Positions 42,453 to 53,926 of a stretch of 64,000 nucleotides of DNA are shown piece by piece. Numbering within the stretch: position 1 is the stretch's first letter; every line of letters begins with the position of its first letter. Under the pieces are notes generated by a model. It made no database searches and was not told where the DNA came from. It saw only the letters and a list, made by a program, of their open reading frames with translations. Both the position numbers and the translations under genes were made by a program. This DNA is from Oscarella lobularis (taxonomy: Eukaryota; Porifera; Homoscleromorpha; Homosclerophorida; Oscarellidae), in assembly GCF_947507565.1 (NCBI RefSeq), contig NC_089175.1:3027733-3091732 (forward strand), given 5' to 3'.

Positions 42453-45400
42453 CTAAACGGCCGTCTCGCGCGGGGGACTCGACGCGCGTCGCGACGACGG
42501 CGGCGATTCGGAGATGCGATCCGCCGACGAGTCTCGTAGCGTCACTTGACCGTAGCCGGGATTGCTGCTCATCATGCTCGCGCTCACGAAGCCCGGTTCC
42601 GGCTCGCGTGAGTAAGGAGGCGGCGACGGCTTCGACTTAGCGATGGGTTGCATGGGAATTTCGGTTGCTCTTGCTGTCGTCGTTGCCGCCGTCGTCGATC
42701 TTCGAGGGGCGTCGATGACGGCCTCCTCGTCGACGACGTGGACGGGATTTCTCTTTTGGCTGGAATTCGAGGGTGAGATTATGACGACGATTAAGGAGAT
42801 GTCTTATGCGGAACTTACGTCACTTGTGTGTGAACTTCCCCGCCGTCTTTCTTTTCTGAAAGGAGAACGAAATCAGACAACAGGAAAATGGACAGAACGC
42901 GTAAGCGTAAGCATTAGGGGGGATGTCTCTACCGTCAATATGATCGGCAATATGGTGCGAGGACTAAAGACCAAGATGGTCCACTAGACTCACTACCTAC
43001 GCTACACCTGGTCCGGCTGCGTTCTACTACATTTACTCCTCACCTCCTTGACCCCGTGACCGGCAGTACCACACCAAGGCGATGAGAAGGCATATGCCCA
43101 CGATAACGGCGACGGCGACGCCACCGGCAATGGGAGCACCTTTGCTTCGCGTCGAACGATACTTGCCTATTAATTAATAAAAAATCAAAATTCAACACGT
43201 GACCTCATTGTTGTCGTTGCGTATAAGACCTGCTAACTGTAGATTCACTTCGCCCTCGTCTTTGTTGACGTCGACGCACTTGTAAATGCCGTCGTCGCTT
43301 TCTGTCGCTACGTCGATGCGATATTGATTGGGCAGAATGTCTTCATCTGACGCTGGTGGAAGAGGTTTCCCATTGAAATAGAACGTCGCGTTTTGAGCCG
43401 CGTCGCCTTCCGGCGTTTGGCACGTCAACGTGACCGTCTCGCCGATTTTGAAGGAACTCGGTCGAGCAATCAATTCCAGAATGCCGAGAAAGTCTAAACA
43501 AAGCAGAAAAAATCGTCAATTAAAAATGAATATAATTAATATAGATTACGTCACAAACGCGTCAGTGACCAGACACCTGCATGAGAAAGAAATTCTTTCC
43601 CCTTAGGCGCCTGTAGTTTAGGTTTCGTATGTCTATTTTACATTAGCCTTACATTCCGTATAGGTCAGCAGCTCGTTGCTGTAGTTCGCCGACGCGATTT
43701 CAGGCGACTGAGGCACCGCTTTCGCTCTCACGAAATAGAAGTGCCCCGGCTCCAGTCCCTCCAAACGAACGATTCCGTCGGCGTTCGCCTCGATGCTTCG
43801 CGTCTTCCACACGCCTTGGGGTTCGGCCGGATCCGCGATCTCTCTCGAACCGGGCATAGTGAATTGGATATCGTACGAGGCGACGGCGTCCGGTTGGACG
43901 GTCTCGAAAACGAAGTCGATTTCCCGTTCGCCGTTTCGGACGACGCTTCGGGGCGTCAGTTCGATCGCGTTGAACGCTAAGGGAAGAGAGGATGCGATTA
44001 GAGGAGAGGGGTAGAGGGGAGTGAGGAGTTAGGGGTGCAGTCCTACATGCGTAGGCAAAGAGCGTCGCCGACGCTAAGATTGCAAGACCGCCGTAGCGGC
44101 GGAGCAACCCTCGAGACATTCTCTGAGAAGGAGACAGACAGGGTTTCGCGAGGGTCTTTGAGAAAACAACCGGATGTCGTGCCAGTTGATTTTAACGATA
44201 CACGTAACTGAGGTGACTGCCCACGTATTCAGTTTCCCTCCCCTCCCCTCCCCCTCTCTCAGTTTTTTTTTAATTTCTGCCTCTTTGCTTACGTGACCTT
44301 TCTCAGTTGAACGAACTTCAGTAGGCAGACACTCTTGAACATCTAAAATCTGACCCCCCACGATTCTCCCATCCCTCCCGCCACTCACCCTCCTTCTCAG
44401 TGGACAGTTTGCCTACCAGTACACACTACCAGACGCACAGACCAGACGCCACGCACACACAGACAGGACATTTTCACAGACAAAGGCAGCTTTGGTACTC
44501 CTATCTAACCCCCCCTACGTGATACCACTACTATACTTACTTGACGACTGCGTTCTTGCAATCGCAGTTACACTCTCGCTTCTTCCCTTAGCGTTGACCG
44601 CCCAAACGGTGATTTGGTATTGCCTTGCCGGTCCAAGCCCGCGTATAGAGTAAGACAGACGAGAACTCTCGACGACTTCGGTTATGACTTCGCCGGCGCC
44701 CATAACGCTGTACCGGACTTCGTAGCGGAGAATTGGGAGACCGCCCGCGTCCAATGGAGCCATCCACGACACGTTGACTGTCGTTGCAGTCGAACTTACG
44801 ACAGTCAGCTGAGTTGGGGCATCAGGAACTGCACAAAAAAATGTATATATCAAAATTCGAATTATATATTCTGGGAAGTTTACGTGAGGTTTCCGTTACG
44901 ATGACTATCTTGTTGCTTGGCGGAGATCGATACGGTCCGGAGTTTCGCGCGTAGACGGCGACTTCGTACGTCGTTCCTTTTGCAAGCTGCGTGAGAGTCA
45001 GCGACTTCGTCGTATTGGAGACGGTCGATTTGCTGGATTCGACGACGTCTTGTCCGCTGGTGAACGTATAGGCGACTTCGTAGTAGAGAATTGAGGCTTC
45101 ATTTGGAGGCACCACTTGAACGACTGCTAGATCCTATAGAAGAGACTGTACAAGGAAAAAAGGGAAAGACAGGTCTGAAACCTTACCCAGTTTACAACCG
45201 CTGTTTGCAGTCCAACCGTTCCGTTAGAGAGATTCGTTGGTCCAACACGGGGAGCTGCACATGCAGATATATAGCGTAATTATTCTCGCCCTGTGTATCT
45301 CTTTCTCTTCTCACCATTGGGATGTGTTCTGATTGTGGAGACGTTGCTATGGGGACTCGCTCCCAACGCATTCATCGCGCTCACTCTGAAGTCGTAGTTC

Positions 45401-46836
45401 ACGTATGGATCGAGTCCGGATACAGTGAAACTAGTGTCGGTGTGTTTTGCCGTGAAATTCAACGACGTCATCCACGTGGAATCTGTTGACGCTTTGTACT
45501 GGACTTCGTATGCCACAATGGGGCTGTATCCGTCTAATTCCTGCTTCCATGACAGCGTAATCGTAACGTTTGTTTTCGTCGTTGAAGCTTCGTCGACACT
45601 CGGCGCACCAGGTGGAACTAAAAATCCCCCAATTATGACGTCAAAAATTTAGAGAGACTCGCGGAAGTTTTCTCACTCTGAACAAAAACGTTGATTTCTA
45701 GAGTTTTTTGACCGGCGTCATTGCGTCCAACGCACGTGTACTTCGCCGTATCAACTTCCTTTAGATCGACTAATTGCAGCAGGGATCCTTGCCTGAATGC
45801 GACGCCATCCTTGAGCCACTGAACAACGGGATCAGGAATTCCAGTTGCTTCGCACAGTAGAGCAGCGGACGATCCTTGGGGAGTCGTCACTTGAGTAGCA
45901 TTGGGAGAGGAGACCTTAGGAATAGCTAAAACACAGATGTTACAAAGGAGGAAAGACTCTATGTATTATGACGTTTTACTTTGTACTACAAGCACCGATG
46001 ATCCGCTACCCTTTCCTGCCTTGTTCTCTGCTGAGCAACTATACGTTCCTGCGTCGGATAATTTCACATTCGATATTCGGTGAGTGATCGTTGACACGTT
46101 CTGCGCTCGCGCGAGTAGCGTTGACGCGCGATGAATTTCGATGTAGTCGGGTTTGGGTCGCGCGGCCGGTGTCGAGCACGTCAGAGTCGCCGTCGACGAT
46201 TGGTTGACGTTCGGCGTGTCGAAGACGATTGGTTCGGGAGCGACTAGAGGGTGGAAAAGCGTCGGATTGAGCGGATTCGAGAGGATGCGCGATAGGAAAG
46301 GGGCGGAGTGGAACGCGGTCCACCCGAAAGGGCGTGGTTCAGCGATTCATCGCGATTTTCTTACCAGCCAAATACAACGTGAAAAAACCGCCGTTTCGAG
46401 CAATGTTTAGGTTGTCCGGATCTTGATACGAACATTCGTAGTCGAATTCGTACAGTTTCGCGAACGATGGTATGATGAGCTTTTGGGGCTCGACGGTGAA
46501 GTTGTTTTTCAGTACCGAGAGCACAACGTTCTGGCCTGTGCTGCCCGTTTGCCCGACGGGACGATAGAACCAGGCGATAAAGGGTGTCCTTGTCGTGTTG
46601 CAAATTAGCGTTACGCGCGTTCCTGCGACGATCGTTTCGCCAAACGGGTAGGCGTCGAAGGTGGGAGGTTGATGGTTACGTCGAAACAGAGTCAAGTCAG
46701 CGGCATCTAAACAGGAGGCGACACGTTGCCTTCGTTCGAGGTGATACGACCCCTAGCTCGATCTCTCGATATACTGTATTGACTTACGCGAGGAAATGAG
46801 CATTGTCGCTAGCACAAGGACTACGGCTAGAGACAT
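42453..46836 (-). CDS. Type I receptor: 3 Ig + 4 FN3 + Ig + TM, WW/PDZ-ligand tail
   Basis: Exons: 46836-46788 (signal peptide MSLAVVLVLATMLIS), 46706-46365, 46243-45980 and 45925-45677 (Ig; DAGTYSCSAEN, DTAKYTCVGRN), 45617-45314 (FN3), 45254-45187 plus 45133-44884 (split FN3), 44828-44541 (FN3), 43976-43653 (FN3-like), 43493-43230 (Ig; DGIYKCVDV), 43166-43044 (membrane segment PIAGGVAVAVIVGICLLIAL), 42855-42819 and 42759-42453 (tail). The tail has PPPY, a WW-domain ligand, a Ser/Pro-rich region, and ends RETAV, a class I PDZ ligand. An internal signal-peptide exon (44119-44047) can feed the last exons in the same phase, so this may be two overlapping transcripts or two genes. The gene is divergent from the tandem receptor array at 47934. 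Confidence 0.82.
44047..44119 (-). other. Internal alternative first exon with its own signal peptide
   Basis: ATG 44119 opens a signal peptide (GGLAILASATLFAYA) that ends phase 1 at a GTAGGA donor, exactly what the 43976 FN3-like exon needs. The upstream FN3 exon ending at 44541 is also phase 1. An internal promoter between them would yield a short FN3-Ig-TM protein. The 400 bp upstream are a pyrimidine-rich region without exons. Confidence 0.6.
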
Positions 46837-47933
46837 CTTCGGTTTGTACGACACTCTTTCAGTTCTTCTCGTGACGTGTGATGATACCTTGATGGAATGC
46901 CCAGTTCCCGTATACGTTCCAGCAGCTCTTTCAAAATAATGTGTAGATTAGAAAGCACGATAGAGAATTGTGTTGCACTTTACTTAGCCTACTAGTAATC
47001 GTCTTCTAAGTACCTGTACACCGTGTACTACACTGCGGGCCCCGCCCCGCGGCCTATATATGTATATGGACTCCGAGGATTGCGGAGCCGTGAGCTAGCA
47101 CCGAGTACTTTGCTTGAATTTCGGTGCCTCACATCGACAGGGGAGCTAATCATACAGTAGTAGATATTTTACCTATGCCTATGGTCTAATGCCACCCTCT
47201 TGGTCTCTCGACGTACGAGAGCAAGTGAAGATTGGAAAACTACTATATTCGTGCGACTTTGTGAATGTCTTCTTTCAGTCTGCTGCTTCCGCTTTAGCTG
47301 TATCTGGTGCATGTTCATGTGATCTGCATTACCGCTATGTGGACTCCACCGTAACGAAACCGAGTCCAATCTTCAAGGCTGAACGGTGCTTTGCTATATA
47401 ATAAAAGTCGCCCAAATCTACAAAAAACGCTCGGGTCTCTCAACTTACGCTATAGCAATGGACATTGTTGCTAGGAAAAGGGCTACGGATAGAATCATAT
47501 TCGTGCTGGTTTGTCTTCTTCCTGAGGCCCAAGCTGCTCAACGTCTGGTTTCCCGTATGTGTAGAACTTCTCCTTTTCCTCTTTCGTAAGTGGCAACTTG
47601 AATTTGAATCTTGGAATTGGAGGCGGTCGATTTTGCTACTTCCGTTTTAGCGGTTTGCCATCTGTCTGATGCATGTTCATGTGATCTGCTACTATATAGG
47701 CACCATGACGAACGGAGTCCAATGTTCAAGGCTAAACGGTGCTTCGTAACTTTTAGGCTAAAATGAGTCGCTCGAATCTACAAGAAAAGCTCGGGGAATG
47801 ATTTTCGTCATGCATCCGGCGGAATTGCATGGCGCGTCTGCGCAGTTTCACTCCCTGATCGAGATCGCGACTTCCTAAACGTTTAGACGGTTGACCAAGA
47901 AAACTACTGACCGAAACAGCCGGATAGAAAACG
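46837..47933. promoter_or_regulatory. Divergent region between the 3-Ig receptor and the tandem array, with an orphan signal exon
   Basis: Holds a partial copy of the array's upstream sequence at about 47270-47450 (GCATGTTCATGTGATCTGC, GAGTCCAAT.TTCAAGGCTGAACGGTGCTT) and the full one at 47640-47800. At 47498-47449 (minus) lies a second copy of the divergent gene's signal exon (MILSVALFLATM) with a GTAAG donor. It is one base longer, so it would be out of phase, and no Ig exon follows it. Upstream of the start at 47934 a TCTGCGCAGTTTCACT block is shared with the other array members. Confidence 0.6.
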
Positions 47934-50900
47934 ATGAAACCTTTTTCTTCACGAGCCATCCTCTTAGTCATCGCGTCCTCATTCCTGCTAGTATCAGGCC
48001 CTGATCTAAGTACTGACTCGAAAAGGCCATCGCGTTGAATGTCGTATATACTTCTGACAGACCTTTGTAGATGTGATAGATATGCCTGATGGAAATAACA
48101 CTACAATGACGGTTTCAGTCAGCCTTTTCATGACGCTTTACTTCCAGTGCAACGAAAACGAACCGTTCGTGCCGAATCGGACGTATTCGTGGTTGATCGA
48201 TAACGGCGCGGCAAGCGGTCCAATTCAAATCAGTGATGAAGATCCGCTCTACATAAAGTCTGGAAGAGAATTGGTAATCAACAGCGTCAGAGCTGCACTA
48301 AACGGGAAACGGTACAAGTACGAGGGAGCTTGCGGCTGGATTCAATTGAACATCATTCCAGGTATGGTTAGTCTCTGGCTGACGCTCCATCGTATACAAA
48401 AACTGAATGAGATGATTAGGGTTTATAGCGAAGCCCATCATTTCTGGAATCCGGCCTTCTATCAGAGCTGAGCTCGGCAAGGTTCTCGTCGTGCACTATA
48501 GAATCTATGGATTTCCCAAACCGGTCGTAACTTGGAGTCGTAATGGGGACTCAATTGTTGGTGGAGGGACGACGTTCAATGATACAACGTTGATTCATCC
48601 GATTAACATGAGCACATTTTCTGACGGCTTTACCTATACAATGACAGCCAGAAATTCTCAAGGAATTGCTATAAGAAGAATTCAACTTAATCTGTACTGT
48701 AAGAAAATGTTTTTAGACAAAACTTCCTGTACAAATTGGAGAGTGATTTAGATCTCAGCGTATCTTGTCGCAACGTCTCTTTGTGGAATAGAGGAACAAC
48801 TATTATCTGTGACATAGTCACTTTTCCGTCCCTGAAGTCGATTGTGTTGCAACGTCCAGTTGGCATTCAGCAAAACGCTACAACTCGAAACGACACCAAC
48901 CCACCTTTAATGGGCCCGGGACGATTTGATCCGTTCAAAAGCATCGTAACGTTTGTGGTACCAGAAACAGGTTACGGCGGAAAGTATGTAATAGCCACAG
49001 ACAACGGTCGAAATACAACCACAACCGTTCTGACAATAGACGGTAAGTAGAAAAAATCAGACGTGAAAGTTATGAAAAAGGGAGCATATTAGGGCCTACA
49101 CCGACAACTCGGGCACCTCAAGCACCAACAATTCAGGCAACACCAACAACAACTCAGGCAGCACCAACAACTCAGGCAGCACCAACAACTCAGGTAGCAC
49201 CAACAACTCAGGCAGCACCAACAACTCAGGCAGCACCAACAACTCAGGCAGCACCAATAACAACTCAGGCAGCACCAACAACAACTCAGGCAGCACCAAC
49301 AACTCAGGCAGCACCAACAACTCAGGCAGCACCAACAACAACTCAGGCAGCACCAACAACAACTCAGGCAGCACCAACAACTCCGGTAGCACCAAGAATT
49401 CAGGCAACACCAACAACAACTCAGGCAGCACCAACAACTCAGGCAGCACCAATAACAACTCAGGCAGCACCAACAACAACTCAGGCAGCACCAACAACTC
49501 AGGCAGCACCAACAACTCAGGCAGCACCAACAACTCAGGCAGCACCAACAACTCAGACAGCACCAACAACTCAGGCAGCACCAACAACTCAGACAGCACC
49601 AAAAACAACTCAGGCAGCACCAACAACAACTCAGGCAGCACCAACAACTCAGGCAGCACCAACAACTCAGGCAGCACCAACAACAACTCAGGCAGCACCA
49701 ACAACTCAGGCAGCACCAACAACTCAGGCAGCACCAACAACTCAGGCAGCACCAACAACTCAGGCAGCACCAACAACTCAGACAGCACCAACAACTCAGG
49801 CAACACCAACAACAACTCAGGCAGCACCAACAACTCAGGCAGCACCAATAACAACTCAGGCAGCACCAACAACAACTCAGGCAGCACCAACAACTCAGGC
49901 AGCACCAACAACTCAGGCAGCACCAACAACTCAGGCAGCACCAACAACTCAGACAGCACCAACAACTCAGGCAGCACCAACAACTCAGGCAGCACCAAAA
50001 ACAACTCAGGCAGCACCAACAACAACTCAGGCAGCACCAACAACTCAGGCAGCACCAACAACTCAGGCAGCACCAACAACTCAGACAGCACCAACAACTC
50101 AGGTAGCACCAACAACTCAGGCAGCACCAACAACTCAGGCAGCACCAACAACAACTCAGGCAGCACCAACAACAACTCAGGCAGCACCAACAACTCAGGC
50201 AGCACCAACAACTCAGGCAGCACCAACAACTCAGGCAGCACCAACAACTCAGACAGCACCAACAACAACTCAGGCAGCACCAACAACAACTCAGGCAGCA
50301 CCAACAACTCAGGCAGCACCAACAACTCAGGCAGCACCAACAACTCAGGTAGCACCAAGAATTCAGGCAACACCAACAACAACTCAGGCAGCACCAACAA
50401 CTCAGGCAGCACCAACAACTCAGGCAGCACTAACAACTCGGGTACCAACAACTCAGGCAGCACCAACAACTCAGGCAGCACTAACAACTCGGGTACCAAC
50501 AACTCAGGCAGCACTAACAACTCGGGTACCAACAACTCAGGCAGCACCAACAACAACTCAGGCAGCACCAACAACTCAGGCAGCACCAACAACTCGGGTA
50601 CCAACAACTCAGGCAGCACTAACAACTCAGGCAGCACCAACAACAACTCAGGCAGCACCAACAACTCAGGCAGCACTAACAACTCGGGTACCAACAACTC
50701 AGGCAGCACCAACAACTCAGGCAGCACCAACAACTCAGGCAGCACCAACAACTCAGACAGCACCAACAACTCAGAAAGCACCAACAACCCAGGCAGCACC
50801 AACAACTCAGGCAGCACCAACAACCCAGGCAGCACCAACAACTCAGGCAGCACCAACAACTCAGGCAGCACCAACAACTCAGGCAGCACCAACAACTCAG

Positions 50901-51329
50901 ACAGCACCAACAACTGAGGAATCAACAACGCAGGCAACTCAGGCTTCAGCCAAGAACAATGATGAAGAAGGTACAGATAAAAGAATCTTTAGTGTTCAGT
51001 AGAACTTCCTTCATGCAGGTGGATTTGGCTGGTGGATGTATTTCGTCATCGTTCTAGCATGCCTATTGGTCGTCGGCTTTGTTGTACTTGTGATTTATTA
51101 CAAGCGAAGACGTATGACAGGGCGAGGGCAGCGTGATTCATTTAGCGTTTTCAAGTGGTTGGTTCTATTTTTTAGAAAAGCCAGCTGATACGGCACCGAT
51201 TATGCTAAAAGTGTCAACAATGGAAATGTCGTAAGTTATTATACGAGGTGACTGGTCGGATTTTCGTACTAAATGATGAATTCGTCTGCTAGGGCAAACG
51301 ACTTCACGCAGACAGCTGTGGGAGAATGA
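47934..51329 (+). CDS. Tandem Ig receptor 1, with giant Thr/Pro/Gln/Ala stalk and short tail
   Basis: Eight exons in phase: 47934-48009 (signal peptide MKPFSSRAILLVIASSFLL), 48071-48361 (Ig-like 1), 48429-48698 (Ig-like 2), 48752-49042 (Ig-like 3), 49093-50970 (stalk, 626 aa of PTTQAA-type repeats), 51019-51111 (membrane segment WWMYFVIVLACLLVVGFVVLV then YYKRR), 51176-51230 and 51293-51329 (tail, ending TAVGE). Ig-like 1 lost the usual second cysteine (YKYEGAC where relatives have YKC). Ig-like 2 lacks both canonical cysteines (VVHYRIYG...YTMTARNSQG). The tail lacks tyrosine motifs, unlike the fourth member. First and most elaborated of four tandem paralogues. Probably a surface recognition protein; ligand unknown. 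Confidence 0.83.
49093..50930 (+). repeat. Coding minisatellite, 18/21-bp units (PTTQAA / PTTTQAA)
   Basis: About 1.84 kb of CCAACAACTCAGGCAGCA with 21-bp variants carrying one more ACA, and variants giving QVA, QTA or LTTRV. All units are multiples of 3, so the frame stays open throughout. The 613-codon antisense frame (LVLPELL) is a shadow. The repeats encode a mucin-like, probably O-glycosylated stalk. The other array members have only about 35-50 residues here. Higher-order blocks repeat as well, showing expansion by unequal exchange or slippage. Confidence 0.95.
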
Positions 51330-52312
51330 CGAGGTACTTTTCCTCACGCTTTAGCTCTGCATGATTTTCTTTTTTTTGTGATTCGTATCGTAACGCTGTC
51401 TGAATTGTGCCGTCTGCATGCGGCTGATGGAATGGTCACGATATTCCTGTATGCGTACGAGCAGCTAGTTTACACGGCTCTTCTTACGAGCTTCTTCTTT
51501 CGCTTATTTCTCCCTCTTTTTGAAATAAGTGTACCTAATCACCTGTTCGTTTTTTTCTCGCTAATGTTCTGCACCACTAGCCTGTGAGTGTCCACCAGAC
51601 TTTAATTCTCCCCCTTGATCCCGTTATACGGATCCAGGGAGAGGTCTGGCGTACAGCTGTACGGTGAAGTTGTTTGTCAGCACCGAGCGCACGACGTTCT
51701 CGCCCGCATTGCTCGTTCGCCCGACGGAAGATAAATTAGAAACACTCGACGATGGACGTTTTTTGTCGTGTTGCAAATTAGCGTTACGCACGTACCGGTA
51801 CGTTCCTTCGACGCCAAACGGGTATGCTGTATATAGGCGCCGGCGTCGGGGTCAGGGAAAAGAGGCAGCGGCATCGTGCTGGTTTGTCTTCTTCCTGAGG
51901 CCCAAGCTGCTCAACGTCTGGTCCCGTATGTGTAGAACTTCCTCAGTAAGCAACTTGAATTTGAATCTTCAAGTTATATTGGAATTTTTCTTCTTCCGTT
52001 TTAGCGGTTTGCTTCATAGCTAAAACGGTTTGCTCCATAGTCAATTAATTATCTGCCTGATGCATGTTCACGTGATCTGCTACTATGTAGGCACCATGAC
52101 GAACGGAGTCCAATGTTCAAGGCTGAACGGTGCTTCGTGATTTTTAGGCTATGATGAGTCGCTCGAATCTACAAGAAAAGCTCGGAGAATGGTTTTCGTC
52201 ATGCATCCGGTGGTTTGCGCATCTGCGCAGTTTCACTCCTGAGATCGCGACTTCCTAACGTTTAGACGGTTGTACAAGGAAACTACCGACCGAAACAGCC
52301 AGATAGAAAAAG
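51330..52312. other. Array spacer 1 with an antisense remnant of the divergent gene's Ig exon
   Basis: About 51655-51850 matches plus-strand 46490-46650, the first Ig exon of the 42453-46836 gene, as a decayed copy (GTGAAGTTGTTTGTCAGCACCGAG, TGTTGCAAATTAGCGTTACG). A signal-exon remnant near 51880 is cut short. Then follow the shared upstream block (about 52050-52200) and core promoter region (52200-52312) of receptor 2. Confidence 0.7.
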
Positions 52313-53926
52313 ATGAAACCTTGCTTTTCACCAGCGATCCTCTTAGCCATCTCGTCCTCATTCCAGCTACTAGTGCAGATCAAATCAGGGATTAATCTAG
52401 GTACTGACTCGAGAATGCCGAATGTGAGACTCGGAATATAATCCTGACAGACATTTATGCTATGCCGAGAAATGACACTACGGTAATCGTTTCTGTCGAA
52501 TTTGGCGCGTACATCATTTTGTCGTGCAATGAACTGGCCTGGACGACTCAGAATTCGTGGTTGATCGATAACGGTGCGGCGAGCGGTCCAATTCAAATCC
52601 CTGATGGAGATCCGATCTATTGGAAGTTCGAAAACACGTTGTCAATGTATGTCATCGCTGCAATGAATGGGACACGGTACAAATGTGACGAGGAAGCAGG
52701 ATGGATTCAGTTGAGCATCAATCCAAGTATGGTTAGCCTCTGGCTGACGCTCTTCGTATATATGCAGACTGAATGAGAGAGTTGGGTTTAGTGGCGCCCT
52801 ACATTTGGCCCTTCTCGTTTTCTATCAAGGCTGAGCTTGGCAAGGTTCTCGTCGTGCGCTATCGAGTCGATGGATTCCCCAAACCGGTTGTCGATTGGAC
52901 TCGTAATTCGGACTCAATCATTGGTGGGGGAACGATGTTTAATGATACGACGTTGATTCATCCTGTTGAAATGAGCACCTTCTCTGACGGCTTTAACTAT
53001 ACAATAACAGCCAGAAATTCTCAAGGAATTGCTAGAAGAACAATGCAACTTAATCTGTACTGTAAGAAAATGTTTTAGACAAAACTTCCTGTACAAATTG
53101 GAGAGTGATTTAGATCTCAGCGTGTCTTGTCGCAACGTCTCTTTGTGGAATAGAGGAACAACTATTGTCTGTGAAATAGTCACTTTTCCGTCCCTGAAGT
53201 CGATTGTGTTACAACGTCCAGTTGGCATTCAGCAAAACGCTACAACTCGAAACGGCACCAACCCACCTTTAGTGGGCCCGGGACGATATGATCCGTTCAA
53301 AAGTATCGTAACGTTTGTGGTACCAGAAACAGGTTACGGCGGAAAGTATGTAATAGCCACAGACAACGGTCGAAATACAACCACAACTGCTCTGACAATA
53401 GATAGTAAGTAGAAAAGTCAGACGTGAAAGTTATGAAAAAGGTAGCATATTAGGGCCTACACCGACAACTCGGGCACCTCAGGCACTAACAACTCGGGTA
53501 CCAACAGCTCAGGCAGCACCAACAACTGAGGAATCAACAACGCAGGCAACTCAGGCTTCAGCTAAGAACAATGACGAAGAAGGTACAGATAAAAGAATCT
53601 TTAGTGTTTAGTAGAACTTCCTTCATGCAGGTGGATTGGGTTGGTGGATGTATTTTGTCATCGTTCTAGCATGCCTATTGGTTGTCGGCTTTGTTGTCGT
53701 ACTTGTGATTTATTACAAGCGAAGACGTATGTCAGTGCGAGGGCAGCGTGATTCTTTTAGCGTTTTCAAGTGGTTTGGTTCTATTTTTAGAAAAGCCAGT
53801 TGATACGGCACCGATTGTGCTAAAAGTGTCAACAATAGAAATGCCGTAAGTTATTATACGAGGTGACTGGTCGGATTTTCGTACTAAATGATGAATTCGT
53901 CTGCTAGGGCAAACGACTTCACGTAG
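52313..53926 (+). CDS. Tandem Ig receptor 2, short stalk, truncated tail
   Basis: Same plan as receptor 1: 52313-52400 (signal peptide), 52451-52726, 52792-53061, 53114-53404 (three Ig-like), 53454-53582 (43-aa stalk), 53631-53726 (membrane segment), 53791-53845 and 53908-53926 (tail ending ANDFT). The acceptor used in relatives for exon 2 is lost (TTTATG for TTTGTAG/TTTTTAG); an upstream CTGACAG keeps the frame. Ig-like 1 has the normal cysteine pair (ILSC...YKCDEEAG). Ig-like 2 again has none (VVRYRVDG...YTITARNSQG). The stop after ANDFT removes the signalling tail seen in receptor 4. Exon 4 is almost identical to that of receptors 1 and 3, indicating recent duplication or conversion. Confidence 0.83.

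Noticed and set aside
49096-50937. 613-codon minus-strand frame of LVLPELL repeats
   Set aside because: It is the antisense of the coding minisatellite of tandem receptor 1. Its openness follows from the unit being a multiple of 3 without stops on either strand.
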